64,000 nucleotides of DNA. It comes from Treponema sp. Marseille-Q4130 (GTDB taxonomy: Bacteria; Spirochaetota; Spirochaetia; Treponematales; Treponemataceae). How positions within the stretch are numbered: the first letter of the stretch is position 1; the number at the start of each line of letters is the position of its first letter. The DNA lies in assembly GCF_014334325.1 (NCBI RefSeq), contig NZ_JACSET010000002.1, forward strand, positions 248,001 through 312,000, written 5' to 3'. A model generated the notes under the pieces. It was given only the letters and a program-made list of their open reading frames with translations. It ran no database searches and was not told where the DNA came from. The translations under genes were made by a program, and so were the position numbers. Of the stretch, positions 17,770-25,619 are shown one piece after another.

Positions 17770-19182
17770 ATGTATAGTAGCGCAAAAAATATAAAAATTC
17801 CCTCCGTCCTCAAAAAAATGCACGAGATTTTTTCCCGCGGCGGTTTCCGCTCCTATCTCGTCGGAGGAGCCGTACGCGATATGCTCATGGGCATTTCCCC
17901 GCACGATTACGATGTCGCAACCGACGCAAAGCCGGAAGACGTCATGCGTCTCTTTCACCGCGTCGTTCCGACGGGGATCGCGCACGGGACGGTAACCGTA
18001 CACCTCATGGGATACCACATCGAAACGACGACCTTCCGCACCGAATCGGGCTATTCGGACGGACGGCATCCCGACAGCGTTGCCTATGCGGCGTCGATCG
18101 AAGACGACCTTTCGCGGCGGGACTTTACGATGAATGCGATCGCCGTCGACCTCGCCGACGGAAAACTCGTCGACCCCTTTTCCGGCAGAGCCGACATCAA
18201 AGAAAAACTCATCCGTGCGGTCGGAAATCCGCACGAACGCTTCGGAGAAGACGGACTCCGCCCGGTCCGCGCGATCAGATTCGCCGCGCAATTAAAATTT
18301 TGTATAGAAAAGTATACATATTCAGATATTTTCGAGGAGAAAACGCTCGCCGTCGTTCAAAAAATTTCGATCGAGCGCTTTCGTGACGAATTCATCAAAA
18401 TGCTGGCTTCCGACGAACCCTCGGTCGCGCTGAAAATGCTCGAAGAAACGGGCATACTCGCTTTTTTTATCCCCGAACTCCTCGAAGGACGAGGCTGTCT
18501 CCAGTCCGACTCTCGCGGCTTTCACGACTTCGACGTGCTCGATCACCTCTTTTACGCCTGCGACGGCGCACCGAAAGACAATCTTACCGTCCGCCTTGCA
18601 GCCCTCTTCCACGATATCGGAAAGCCGAAAACAAAGCGCATACTCACTGAAAACGGCATCGAAACGATAACGTTTTACAACCATGAACGGACAGGCGCCG
18701 AAATGACGAAAAAAATCCTCACACGACTTCGCTTTCCGGCAAAAACCGTCGCTTCGGTTTCGCACCTCATAGCCGAACACATGTTCCATTACGAAAGCGC
18801 ATGGAGCGATGCCGCCGTCCGCCGCTTTATCGTACGCACAGGAACGGAGTCTATCGACGACCTCTTCGATTTGCGCCTTGCCGATATCTACGGCATGAAG
18901 AAGGAACCCGTGCGAATGCACGACAGCGCTGTCGGAAAAAATCTCGTCGAACTGAAAAAGCGGATCGAAGCCGTGCAAAAAGAAAACTCCGCTCTTTCGC
19001 TTAAGGATTTGGCGGTAAGCGGAGACGATCTTGCAGACGCCGGAATACCTCGGGGAAAAGAGATGGGGCGCGTGCTCAAAGAACTCTTCGACACGGTACT
19101 CGACGATCCGAAAGAAAACACAAAAGAGAAGCTTTTGGCGATCGCACGGAATATATACCGAAAAAATTTTTATGAGAGGTAA
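17770..19182 (+). CDS. cca: CCA-adding tRNA nucleotidyltransferase / poly(A) polymerase family
   Basis: Class II nucleotidyltransferase of 470 residues. The head domain has GGAVRDMLMG and the metal-binding DYD in PHDYDVATD. The RRDFTMNAIA and ERFGEDGLRPVRAIRFA blocks (flexible loop and nucleotide-selecting EDxxR) are present. An HD domain follows (LFHDIGKPKT, HERTGAEM). All nine tRNA genes in the window lack CCA, so a CCA-adding enzyme is required and this is the candidate. Poly(A) polymerase activity cannot be excluded from sequence. The ATG at 17770 lies 9 nt after a TATAAT; Met17 is an alternative start. Confidence 0.9.
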   Translation: MYSSAKNIKIPSVLKKMHEIFSRGGFRSYLVGGAVRDMLMGISPHDYDVATDAKPEDVMRLFHRVVPTGIAHGTVTVHLMGYHIETTTFRTESGYSDGRHPDSVAYAASIEDDLSRRDFTMNAIAVDLADGKLVDPFSGRADIKEKLIRAVGNPHERFGEDGLRPVRAIRFAAQLKFCIEKYTYSDIFEEKTLAVVQKISIERFRDEFIKMLASDEPSVALKMLEETGILAFFIPELLEGRGCLQSDSRGFHDFDVLDHLFYACDGAPKDNLTVRLAALFHDIGKPKTKRILTENGIETITFYNHERTGAEMTKKILTRLRFPAKTVASVSHLIAEHMFHYESAWSDAAVRRFIVRTGTESIDDLFDLRLADIYGMKKEPVRMHDSAVGKNLVELKKRIEAVQKENSALSLKDLAVSGDDLADAGIPRGKEMGRVLKELFDTVLDDPKENTKEKLLAIARNIYRKNFYER

Positions 19183-19183
19183 A

Positions 19184-20332
19184 ATGAAAAACCGCCGTAG
19201 ATTTTCAAAAATATTTTTTATCCTGTACATCGTCGCTCTCATTGCGATTATCGCGCGCCCATGGGTACGCGACTACGGATTTACTTCAGACGCTCTTTTA
19301 CCGACGATCCTAACGATCGTTTTACTGGGTGCTTCATGGTATATTTCGTTTGCTTCTGCGGTAATCGTTCACGAATTCGGGCATTTGATTTTCGGTCTTT
19401 TGACAGGTTATACATTCGCTGCAATCGGTTTCGCCCATCATCTTTTTTTGCGGCGGGACGGACGCCTGCGGCGCTTTGTCTATAAACTTCCCGGAGCGCT
19501 CGGCTTTTGCGCTATGGAAGTGCCCGATATGAAAAACGGTACGTTCCCCTTTGCGCTCTATCTTTCAGGCGGCGCTTTCGGCAACACATTTTTGGCGCTC
19601 GTCTGCATCTTCGCCTTTGTATCCGGCATCGGCAGCGGAGTATTGTTTTTCCCTCACGCATTTTTGTTTCCCGCTTTTGTCAATGCGTATCTTGCGATCG
19701 TTTCGATTTTGCCGATAAAAACGAAATTTCTCAATACCGACGGAAAGCAATTATTCGATTTATTAAAACATAAAAATATGCGTAAATCGTTTTGGGCCTG
19801 CGAAAAAATAAGCGCGGCGCAGTACCGCGGCGTAAAATTCGAAGACATCCCTTCCGAATGGTTTAATGAAACCGACGATACGCAGAGCGTCTATGCCGCA
19901 TCGATACGCGCGGTGCGCTTTCTTGCACGGACTGAAACCGATGAGCCGAAAGAAGTGTGCGCGCTTATCGAAAAAGAGCTTTCGGAAAACCACGCTCTTT
20001 CAGGTATAGCCAAAGGCTTATTGACTTGTATGCGCATCTATTATGAGTCGATCGGCGATCGGGACGACGGCACATTGAAAAAATTAATAACGCAAACGCA
20101 AATCGATTTTATGAAACGAATGAAAAATATGCCTTCGTCCATACAGACCGAATACGCATATACGCTCCTCGTGGAAAAAGACGTTCGCGAAGCTTCCCGT
20201 ATAAAGACCCGCTTGGAAAAGATTTCGAAAAAATATCCTTTTTCGGCTGAAATCGATACGGCAAAAAAGCTGATCGCCCGTGCCGATGAAATCTCGAAGC
20301 GCGAAAGCCCGAATGTGAACGGAGATATGTGA
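19184..20332 (+). CDS. Membrane zinc metalloprotease-like protein (HEFGH), M50-type
   Basis: 382 residues. Several hydrophobic segments in the first 200 residues surround HEFGH, a HExxH zinc motif in a predicted membrane helix, as in site-2-protease-like peptidases. The C-terminal half (about 210-382) is soluble, helical and charged, possibly TPR-like. A typical M50 NPDG motif was not found; a distant LNTDGKQLFDLL block may replace it. I start at 19184 (MKNRRRF), 1 nt after the previous stop, preceded closely by GAGAGG; the ATG at 19172 is an alternative. Confidence 0.65.
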   Translation: MKNRRRFSKIFFILYIVALIAIIARPWVRDYGFTSDALLPTILTIVLLGASWYISFASAVIVHEFGHLIFGLLTGYTFAAIGFAHHLFLRRDGRLRRFVYKLPGALGFCAMEVPDMKNGTFPFALYLSGGAFGNTFLALVCIFAFVSGIGSGVLFFPHAFLFPAFVNAYLAIVSILPIKTKFLNTDGKQLFDLLKHKNMRKSFWACEKISAAQYRGVKFEDIPSEWFNETDDTQSVYAASIRAVRFLARTETDEPKEVCALIEKELSENHALSGIAKGLLTCMRIYYESIGDRDDGTLKKLITQTQIDFMKRMKNMPSSIQTEYAYTLLVEKDVREASRIKTRLEKISKKYPFSAEIDTAKKLIARADEISKRESPNVNGDM

Positions 20333-20415
20333 CGGGCGTCTGGAGATTTTTTCGAATATCGTTTATTATTCGAAGCAAATATCGAAAGGTATAAAATAAC
20401 AGGAGGCTTAATTTT

Positions 20416-20778
20416 ATGAAAAAGCTGTGTGTGATTGCGGCGGTCGTAATCGGAATGTGTTCGCTGTATGCGGGCGGTAAAGATGTCTCGTACAAAGCGG
20501 GAACGTACAAAGGAACGGCGAAGGGCAACAACGGAGATATAACGCTCGAAGTAACCTTTTCAAAAAATGCGATCAAAAGCATTAAAGTCGTTTCGCACAA
20601 AGAAACGCCCGGTCTTTCCGATCCCGCGTTCGCAAAGATCCCCGATGCGATCGTAAAAAAACAGACGCTCGCCGTCGACGCCGTTTCGGGAGCTACGAAT
20701 ACCTCCCGTGCGATCCTTGAAGCCGTCGAAAAAGCGGTCAAAGCTGCAGGCGGCGATGCGACTGCTTTGAAAAAATAA
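20416..20778 (+). CDS. Secreted FMN-binding domain protein
   Basis: 120 residues. A signal peptide (about 1-19, ending SLYA) is followed by an FMN_bind domain with DAVSGATNTSRAI, the motif in which a Thr carries covalently bound FMN in NqrC/RnfG and flavocytochromes. Here the domain stands alone and would sit in the periplasm as an electron carrier. AGGAGG lies 9 nt before the ATG. Decayed flavoprotein-like sequence directly downstream suggests it once belonged with a fumarate-reductase-like FAD subunit. Confidence 0.85.
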   Translation: MKKLCVIAAVVIGMCSLYAGGKDVSYKAGTYKGTAKGNNGDITLEVTFSKNAIKSIKVVSHKETPGLSDPAFAKIPDAIVKKQTLAVDAVSGATNTSRAILEAVEKAVKAAGGDATALKK

Positions 20779-20800
20779 AAGGGTCGCCAAAAAGACGGAA

Positions 20801-20960
20801 GTGACAGAGCTTTCGGTCGATGTCGTCGTCGCGGGAACGAAAGCCGGTACGGGACTTGTCAAAACCGCGACCGGCGACGGACTTGTTATGGCGTGGAGCG
20901 CGGGAGCGGCCGAGAGGGGCGCCGACGTTGCGCAGCGGTTCGGCCTCCGCGCTGTCCGCC
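20801..20960 (+). pseudogene. Decayed FAD-dependent reductase fragment (fumarate reductase-like)
   Basis: A short frame reads SVDVVVAGTKAGTG and then almost at once ATGDGLVMAWSAGAA. The first resembles the dinucleotide-binding GxGxxG start of FAD-dependent fumarate/urocanate reductases, the second their TGDG block, which normally lies well over a hundred residues later. The glycine motif is imperfect. The simplest reading is a remnant with a large internal deletion. It follows the FMN_bind gene, the usual partner of such enzymes. The match is short. Confidence 0.4.
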
Positions 20961-20992
20961 GTCCTTATGTGTATCACTGCCGTTTCTCCGTG

Positions 20993-21030
20993 CCGCACCG
21001 CGAGGGTTTTTGTACGGTGCGGTGGTTTTT
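20993..21030 (+). terminator. Rho-independent terminator after the FMN-binding locus
   Basis: CCGCACCG and CGGTGCGG form an 8-bp GC-rich stem with a 14-nt loop, followed by TGGTTTTTTATT. Confidence 0.75.
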
Positions 21031-21061
21031 TATTGCAATAATCTTGAACCTTTTTTTCCTA

Positions 21062-21579
21062 TCATTTATGCTGTGCAAAATACGCATCGATTTCGGAACG
21101 CAATTCAATTCCGACTTTTTCAAAAATATTCAACAATGCTTCGTATGATCCGGTGCCGCCTAAAAAGTCCCAAAATTCTGCCGCAACTTTTAGCTCATAT
21201 TCCAAATCAACCATCCCGCGCATTGTCCAGCGGCCGTATTCTTTCGGTTCATACGGATTATACGGAATTGCAAGCAGTGTATGAATATGAGCTTTCGGAT
21301 GTTCGGCGAGCGTTACTGCTTTAAGGAATGAATAAATGAGAACAATGCCATTCTGTCTTTTCCTAACAAGCGGGTATGAAAAAGCATTACGGCAGGTTCG
21401 GGATTATAATGCATGAATTTATGTCGTAGGCTTTGTTTTAAAATATCTTCAATTTCAGTCATTTGTGTATTTGTAAGACTCATCGTTTCATCTTCTTTAT
21501 ATTGTTCGAAAGACAATGTCCAATTCAATTTTTCACCGAGTGTCTCTTCCCAATTCTTAAAACGCCATTCCCCGCTCAC
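21062..21579 (-). pseudogene. Remnant of a TdeIII-family type II restriction endonuclease (and possibly its methyltransferase tail)
   Basis: Two pieces on the minus strand. 21579-21313 reads KEDETMSLTNTQMTEIEDIL up to KDRMALFSFIHSL and stops. A second frame then reads HTLLAIPYNPYEPKEYGRW, a FWDFLGGTGSYEALLNIFE block and IELRSEIDAYF before TGA at 21062. These are the N- and C-terminal ends of TdeIII-family enzymes, with the catalytic middle (about 100 or more residues) deleted and the frame shifted at the junction. The first 30 residues (GEWRFKNWEETLGEKLNW) may be the C-terminal tail of the cognate methyltransferase, which is inference. Base use is AT-richer than the neighbours, as expected for acquired DNA. 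Confidence 0.75.
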
Positions 21580-21582
21580 GCG

Positions 21583-21855
21583 TCACACCGAATGAGCCTG
21601 CCCTGCATCTTTTTCTTTTTTCCAATCGTTGATAAATTTTTCGTATGCGTCGATCTGCGCGTCGAGGGCGCGCTGTACGACGGCGCTGCGTCCTTGCCAA
21701 TTGTTTCCGTCGATTTCATACAACACATTGAGCGTCATCTCAAGCGTTTCGATCGTCAAATCCTTATCCTGTTTGCGACGGCGGGCGAGCATGCGCAGTT
21801 CGCCTTCAAAGCATTCGTCGTATTGCCGCTCGAGAGAAGTTAATGCATCGGTCAT
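21583..21855 (-). CDS. Small helical protein of unknown function (90 aa)
   Basis: MTDALTSLERQYDECFEGEL followed by an Arg/Lys-rich stretch; charged and helical throughout, no membrane segment. No family recognised. A TATAAT box lies 3 nt before the ATG at 21855, so the transcript may be leaderless or start inside the gene. Divergent from trpR, with 85 nt between starts. Confidence 0.65.
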   Translation of the reverse strand: MTDALTSLERQYDECFEGELRMLARRRKQDKDLTIETLEMTLNVLYEIDGNNWQGRSAVVQRALDAQIDAYEKFINDWKKEKDAGQAHSV

Positions 21856-21876
21856 ACAATTATAGTACACAAGATA

Positions 21877-21906
21877 TTGGACTTTTACAAGCTTTCGTGA
21901 TACTAT
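21877..21906 (+). promoter_or_regulatory. Promoter of trpR
   Basis: TTGGAC (21877-21882), 18-nt spacer, TACTAT (21901-21906), 35 nt before the ATG at 21941. No clear palindromic operator was recognised in it. Confidence 0.5.
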
Positions 21907-21940
21907 GCATAGGATTTCAACGCAGGGGCGAAAGCGGGTT

Positions 21941-22267
21941 ATGAGCACACAGGCAGTGAAACACACAAAAAAAGGCGCGGTACAAAAAACGCTCGAAGAA
22001 AGTTTTCTGGAACTCTGCCGCCTCATCGCCGAAACGGACGACGAGCGCTTTATCCGTGATTTTTTCGGCTGTCTTTTTACGCCTGCCGAACGGAAGGATT
22101 TTGCAAACAGGTGGCTTCTTGTCAAAGAAATCGACAAGGGTACGACGCAACGGGAAATCGCAAGGAGATTCGGTATGTCGTTGTGCAAAATCACGAGGGG
22201 ATCGCGCGAACTGCACAAAGACGGAAGCGCGTTCCGCCGCATGCTCGAAAAATTAAAAACCGAATAA
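21941..22267 (+). CDS. trpR: TrpR-family transcriptional repressor
   Basis: 108 residues, the length of the E. coli tryptophan repressor. The C-terminal half matches the TrpR helix-turn-helix: LFTPAERKDFANRWLLVKEI, then TTQREIARRFGMSLCKITRG and SRELHK. It probably binds DNA as a dimer with tryptophan as corepressor. Tryptophan genes are not in the window, so the target is unknown. The frame extends upstream to 21905, but 21941 gives the normal length and lies downstream of the predicted start of transcription. Confidence 0.88.
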   Translation: MSTQAVKHTKKGAVQKTLEESFLELCRLIAETDDERFIRDFFGCLFTPAERKDFANRWLLVKEIDKGTTQREIARRFGMSLCKITRGSRELHKDGSAFRRMLEKLKTE

Positions 22268-22330
22268 ATGAAATAGGAAGTCGGCGGACGGCTTAGCCCA
22301 TCGCATACATACCGGCGCGCAAAATCGAAG

Positions 22331-22435
22331 GTTTAAAAGCGCCGCTGAAATGGCGCGGCGCTTTTAACTGCAAGTTTGCAGAGCAAACCGTTTTCTTGCA
22401 GAAAACTCGCGGATGTACGTGTGCGCGCTTGCGCA
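22331..22435 (+). repeat. Structured intergenic element, family 2, copy 1 (with terminator stem)
   Basis: Starts GTTTAAAAGCGCCGC, forms a perfect 11-bp stem AAAAGCGCCGC / GCGGCGCTTTT around loop TGAAATGGC, then a second stem CTGCAAG / CTTGCAG, then GAAAACTCGCGGAT and a short hairpin GTGCGC-GCTT-GCGCAC. The same order of blocks occurs at 53085-53183 on the other strand. Copy 1 lies 64 nt after the trpR stop and could end its transcription. Confidence 0.65.
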
Positions 22436-22437
22436 CC

Positions 22438-22485
22438 AATGCGGCATTTTCGAAAATCGACATTTTCTGCAATGCCGCATTTTAA
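22438..22485. repeat. Perfect 11-bp inverted repeat AATGCGGCATT / AATGCCGCATT
   Basis: A long hairpin with about 20 nt of loop that itself contains TTTTCGAAAA. It follows the family 2 element directly and lies between trpR and the convergent oppF end. It may act as a terminator for one or both. Confidence 0.55.
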
Positions 22486-22496
22486 GGAAGCATCCG

Positions 22497-23462
22497 CTAC
22501 TGTACAAGAAGGCAACGCACGCGGTGACCGCTTTCCGTTTCTGTCAATTCGGGAAGCGTTTCACAGCACGCCTTTTCCACATGAGGGCAGCGGTACGCAA
22601 AGGGGCAGCCCTTTTCGGCTTCGAGCGTCGTCTTTACTTCCGCGTTCGATGCCGCTTCTTTTCCGAGCGCGCCGTCGAACAAAAGCTTCGTATACGGATG
22701 CAATTTCGTCTCATACAGATCGGCGGCAGGAGCTTCTTCGACAAGGATGCCGCGGTACATGACGCCGATCACATCGCAAAAATAAGAAGCGGCTTTCAAA
22801 TCGTGCGTAATAAACAAAAAACTTAAACTCCGCGTTTTTCGAAGATCGTCGAGCAGATTGATAATCTGTCCCTGAATCGAAACGTCGAGCGCCGAAATCA
22901 CTTCGTCGCAGATGAGCGCTTCGGGTTCCATGATAAGAGAGCGCGCAATCGAAATGCGCTGCCGCTGTCCGCCTGAAAATTCCGACGGGCGGCGGAAAAG
23001 GTCGACTTCGCTCATACCGACTTCTTTAATAATTTTTACCGCCCTTTCTTTTGCATCGTCTTTTCCTCTCCGTTTCGACGAATAGCGAAGCGGCGAAGTC
23101 AGGATTTCAAAAACGTTCATACGCGGGTTGAGCGAACGTGCGGGATCCTGAAAAATATATTTTACTTTTTCGCGGTAAGCGCGCATTTCGTTTTTCGTGT
23201 ACGATGCGATGTTCCGCGCTTCCCCCTCTTCCGGAGCATAGCGTATTTCCCCCGATGTCGGTGAGTACATGCCGACCAAAAGGCGCGCCGTCGTCGTTTT
23301 GCCGCAGCCCGATTCTCCGACGAGGCCGTACGTCGTTCCCCTCCGTATCGAAAAGGATACGTCGTTTACCGCGTACACCGTCCGCTCTCCGCGCGCAAAA
23401 AATCCCGCTTCGAAGCTGAACGTTTTAGAAAGATGCCGTACTTCGATTATCGCGCCGCTCAT
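22497..23462 (-). CDS. oppF: Oligopeptide ABC transporter ATP-binding protein, OppF-like
   Basis: ATPase of 321 residues. Walker A GESGCGKTT, signature SGGQRQR, Walker B ALICDE, H-loop THD. The C-terminal oligopeptide/dipeptide extension has a cysteine cluster (CPFAYRCPHVEKAC), as in DppD/OppD-type subunits. Start at the ATG at 23462 (MSGAIIEVRHLSK), which overlaps the stop of the fused permease-ATPase gene as ATGA. Last gene of the opp operon. Confidence 0.9.
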   Translation of the reverse strand: MSGAIIEVRHLSKTFSFEAGFFARGERTVYAVNDVSFSIRRGTTYGLVGESGCGKTTTARLLVGMYSPTSGEIRYAPEEGEARNIASYTKNEMRAYREKVKYIFQDPARSLNPRMNVFEILTSPLRYSSKRRGKDDAKERAVKIIKEVGMSEVDLFRRPSEFSGGQRQRISIARSLIMEPEALICDEVISALDVSIQGQIINLLDDLRKTRSLSFLFITHDLKAASYFCDVIGVMYRGILVEEAPAADLYETKLHPYTKLLFDGALGKEAASNAEVKTTLEAEKGCPFAYRCPHVEKACCETLPELTETESGHRVRCLLVQ

Positions 23463-25612
23463 TTTTTTGCTCCTCCGTCGATTTTCATCTCCGGGCACGA
23501 CCTTCCGTCGGTAGCGCAGGATGAGCGCACAAAGGCGCATCTCGGAGCAAAGGGGCAGCCCCGCTCGGGAGCGGACGGATCGCATACTTTTCCCGGAATC
23601 GATTTCATGCGCTCTTTCGTATAATGCATGCCGAAGTTTGCGGAAGATGCGAGGAGCGCTTTCGTATACGGATGGCGGGGGGATCGCACGATCGATTCGG
23701 CACTACCCTCTTCCATCACTTTTCCGCCGTACATGACGATGATGCGGTCTGCGATGCGCGAAACGATGTCGATATTGTGGCTGATAAAGATGACCGAAAG
23801 CCCCCTTTCTTTTTGCAGGCGCATAAGAAGCGAAACGATCTGCGCTTGAATCGTCACGTCGAGGGCTGTCGTCGGCTCGTCCGCAATGAGCAGTTCGCAG
23901 CCCTGTGCGAGAGCGAGCGCTATGCCGATCCTTTGCAGCTGGCCGCCCGAAAATTGGTGCGGATAACTTGCAAGCCTTTTTTGCGGATCGGGAAGTCCTA
24001 CTTCTTTCAACAGCGCTTCGGCTTTTTCATACGCAGCATCCTTTGTACAGCTTTTGTCAATCGTGCGGAGCGCTTCGAAAAACACGCTTCCGACGGTTTG
24101 CAGCGGATCAAAGGAAAGCGCGGGCTCTTGAAAGATCATGCCGATTTTTTTACCGCGGAATGCCCTCAGCTCTTTTTCACCGAGCGCAGATAGCTCCATC
24201 CCTTCGAAATACACGCGTCCCGATCGAAACGCGTTTTGCGGAAGGAGATCCGGGATCGCACTTACCGTCACCGATTTGCCGCTTCCCGATTCCCCGACAA
24301 TACCGAGCACTTCTCCCCTTTGCATCGAAAACGAAACGCCGCGCACGGCATAGACATCGATGCGTTTTCCTTCACGGAAAACGGTAAAGGTAACCGAAAG
24401 ATTTTCGACCGAAAGAAAATTACGTGCCGCCGGATACGCACTTTGCACATCCGGCGCACTTTCCGTATCGTCCGCCGCGCCTATGTCGAAAGCGGAGGAA
24501 GCGGTACGGCGGATCTCGCCGAAAGCGTGTGTATTTTTTCGCCGAAACTTTTTTCCGGCGAAAACCGCGTGATACGGATCGAAGTAATCGCGGAGCGCGT
24601 CGCCTAAAAAATTGAACGCGAGCGTTACGGTCAAAAGCAAAAGAACCGGAGCGAGCAGCCACGGATAATTTTGCAGATTCGAAAGCGTCGAAATATTGCG
24701 GTTGATGAGAGAGCCCCAGCTGACGGCAGGATCGCTGATACCCAGTCCGAGGTACGAAAGCGTCGTTTCGCTCATGATAAAACCGGGCACGCTGAGCGCA
24801 ACGCTTACGATAAGAAGGCTCGCCGTCTGCGGTATGATGTGACCGAAGATGATAACTGCCGGCGGGATTCCCTCAAGCCGCGCGTTGAGAATAAAATCTT
24901 CACGCTTTATCGCATGCACCATGCCGCGTATCGTTCGGGCGCTCGACGGCCAGCCGACGAAGGCGAGGATCAGCGTGATGAGCGCGTAAGAAGCACCGCT
25001 GTCCGTCTGTGTGTGCAAAAGCGATCGCAAAAATAAAATGAGATACAAGCTCGGAATGAGCATAAAAAATTCCGCAAGGCGCATGAGACCCCAGTCCGCA
25101 GCTCCTCCGTAAAATCCCGCAAGCCCGCCCAAAAGGACGGCGAGCAGGAGCGAAACGGCGGATGCGGCAAAACCTATCGTAAGGGAAATGCGGCTTCCGT
25201 AGACGATGCGCGAAAAAAGATCGCGTCCCAGATTGTCGGCGCCGAGGATAAAGACGGGATAGAGTTCGCCCTTTTCGTCGGGGATCGTGCCGAAAAGGTG
25301 TCGGCTGCACGGGATAAGCCCGAGCAATTTGTAAGACTCGCCTTTTACAAAAAACGTTACCCTTCGGTACTTTCCTTTGACGCGCGCGTATTTCCACGAA
25401 ACGGGATCGAGGACGCGGCATTCCTGTGCTACGATTCCCCGTTTCGTTATGCGGATGTTCGCAGGATGAAACGTATCGCGGCCGAAACTCATCGATGCGG
25501 GATAGGGCGCAACGAATTCCGCAAAGAGCATTACGATATATAAAATTGCAATGACGATAAGCGAAGCGAATGCGATGCGTTTCGTCTTTAAAAAATTAAT
25601 AAATTTTTTCAT
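23459..25612 (-). CDS. Fused oligopeptide ABC permease-ATPase (OppC-OppD)
   Basis: 717 residues. The N-terminal half (about 1-360) is an OppC-type permease: one N-terminal helix, a periplasmic segment, then five helices with the EAA-like loop ending in SYLGLGISDPAVSWG. A linker of about 50 residues leads to an OppD-type ATPase (about 410-717) with GESGSGKS, SGGQLQR and ELLIADEPTTALD, and a C-terminal CPFAPRC cysteine motif. In most bacteria these are two proteins. The frame is uninterrupted across the joint. Start at the ATG at 25612, with GAGG 5 nt upstream. Confidence 0.92.
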   Translation of the reverse strand: MKKFINFLKTKRIAFASLIVIAILYIVMLFAEFVAPYPASMSFGRDTFHPANIRITKRGIVAQECRVLDPVSWKYARVKGKYRRVTFFVKGESYKLLGLIPCSRHLFGTIPDEKGELYPVFILGADNLGRDLFSRIVYGSRISLTIGFAASAVSLLLAVLLGGLAGFYGGAADWGLMRLAEFFMLIPSLYLILFLRSLLHTQTDSGASYALITLILAFVGWPSSARTIRGMVHAIKREDFILNARLEGIPPAVIIFGHIIPQTASLLIVSVALSVPGFIMSETTLSYLGLGISDPAVSWGSLINRNISTLSNLQNYPWLLAPVLLLLTVTLAFNFLGDALRDYFDPYHAVFAGKKFRRKNTHAFGEIRRTASSAFDIGAADDTESAPDVQSAYPAARNFLSVENLSVTFTVFREGKRIDVYAVRGVSFSMQRGEVLGIVGESGSGKSVTVSAIPDLLPQNAFRSGRVYFEGMELSALGEKELRAFRGKKIGMIFQEPALSFDPLQTVGSVFFEALRTIDKSCTKDAAYEKAEALLKEVGLPDPQKRLASYPHQFSGGQLQRIGIALALAQGCELLIADEPTTALDVTIQAQIVSLLMRLQKERGLSVIFISHNIDIVSRIADRIIVMYGGKVMEEGSAESIVRSPRHPYTKALLASSANFGMHYTKERMKSIPGKVCDPSAPERGCPFAPRCAFVRSSCATDGRSCPEMKIDGGAKK

Positions 25613-25619
25613 GCGCGCC

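Noticed and set aside
17731-17800. TPP riboswitch for thiN
   Set aside because: Only 2 nt separate the divergent start codons; there is no room for the aptamer and none of its conserved words is present.
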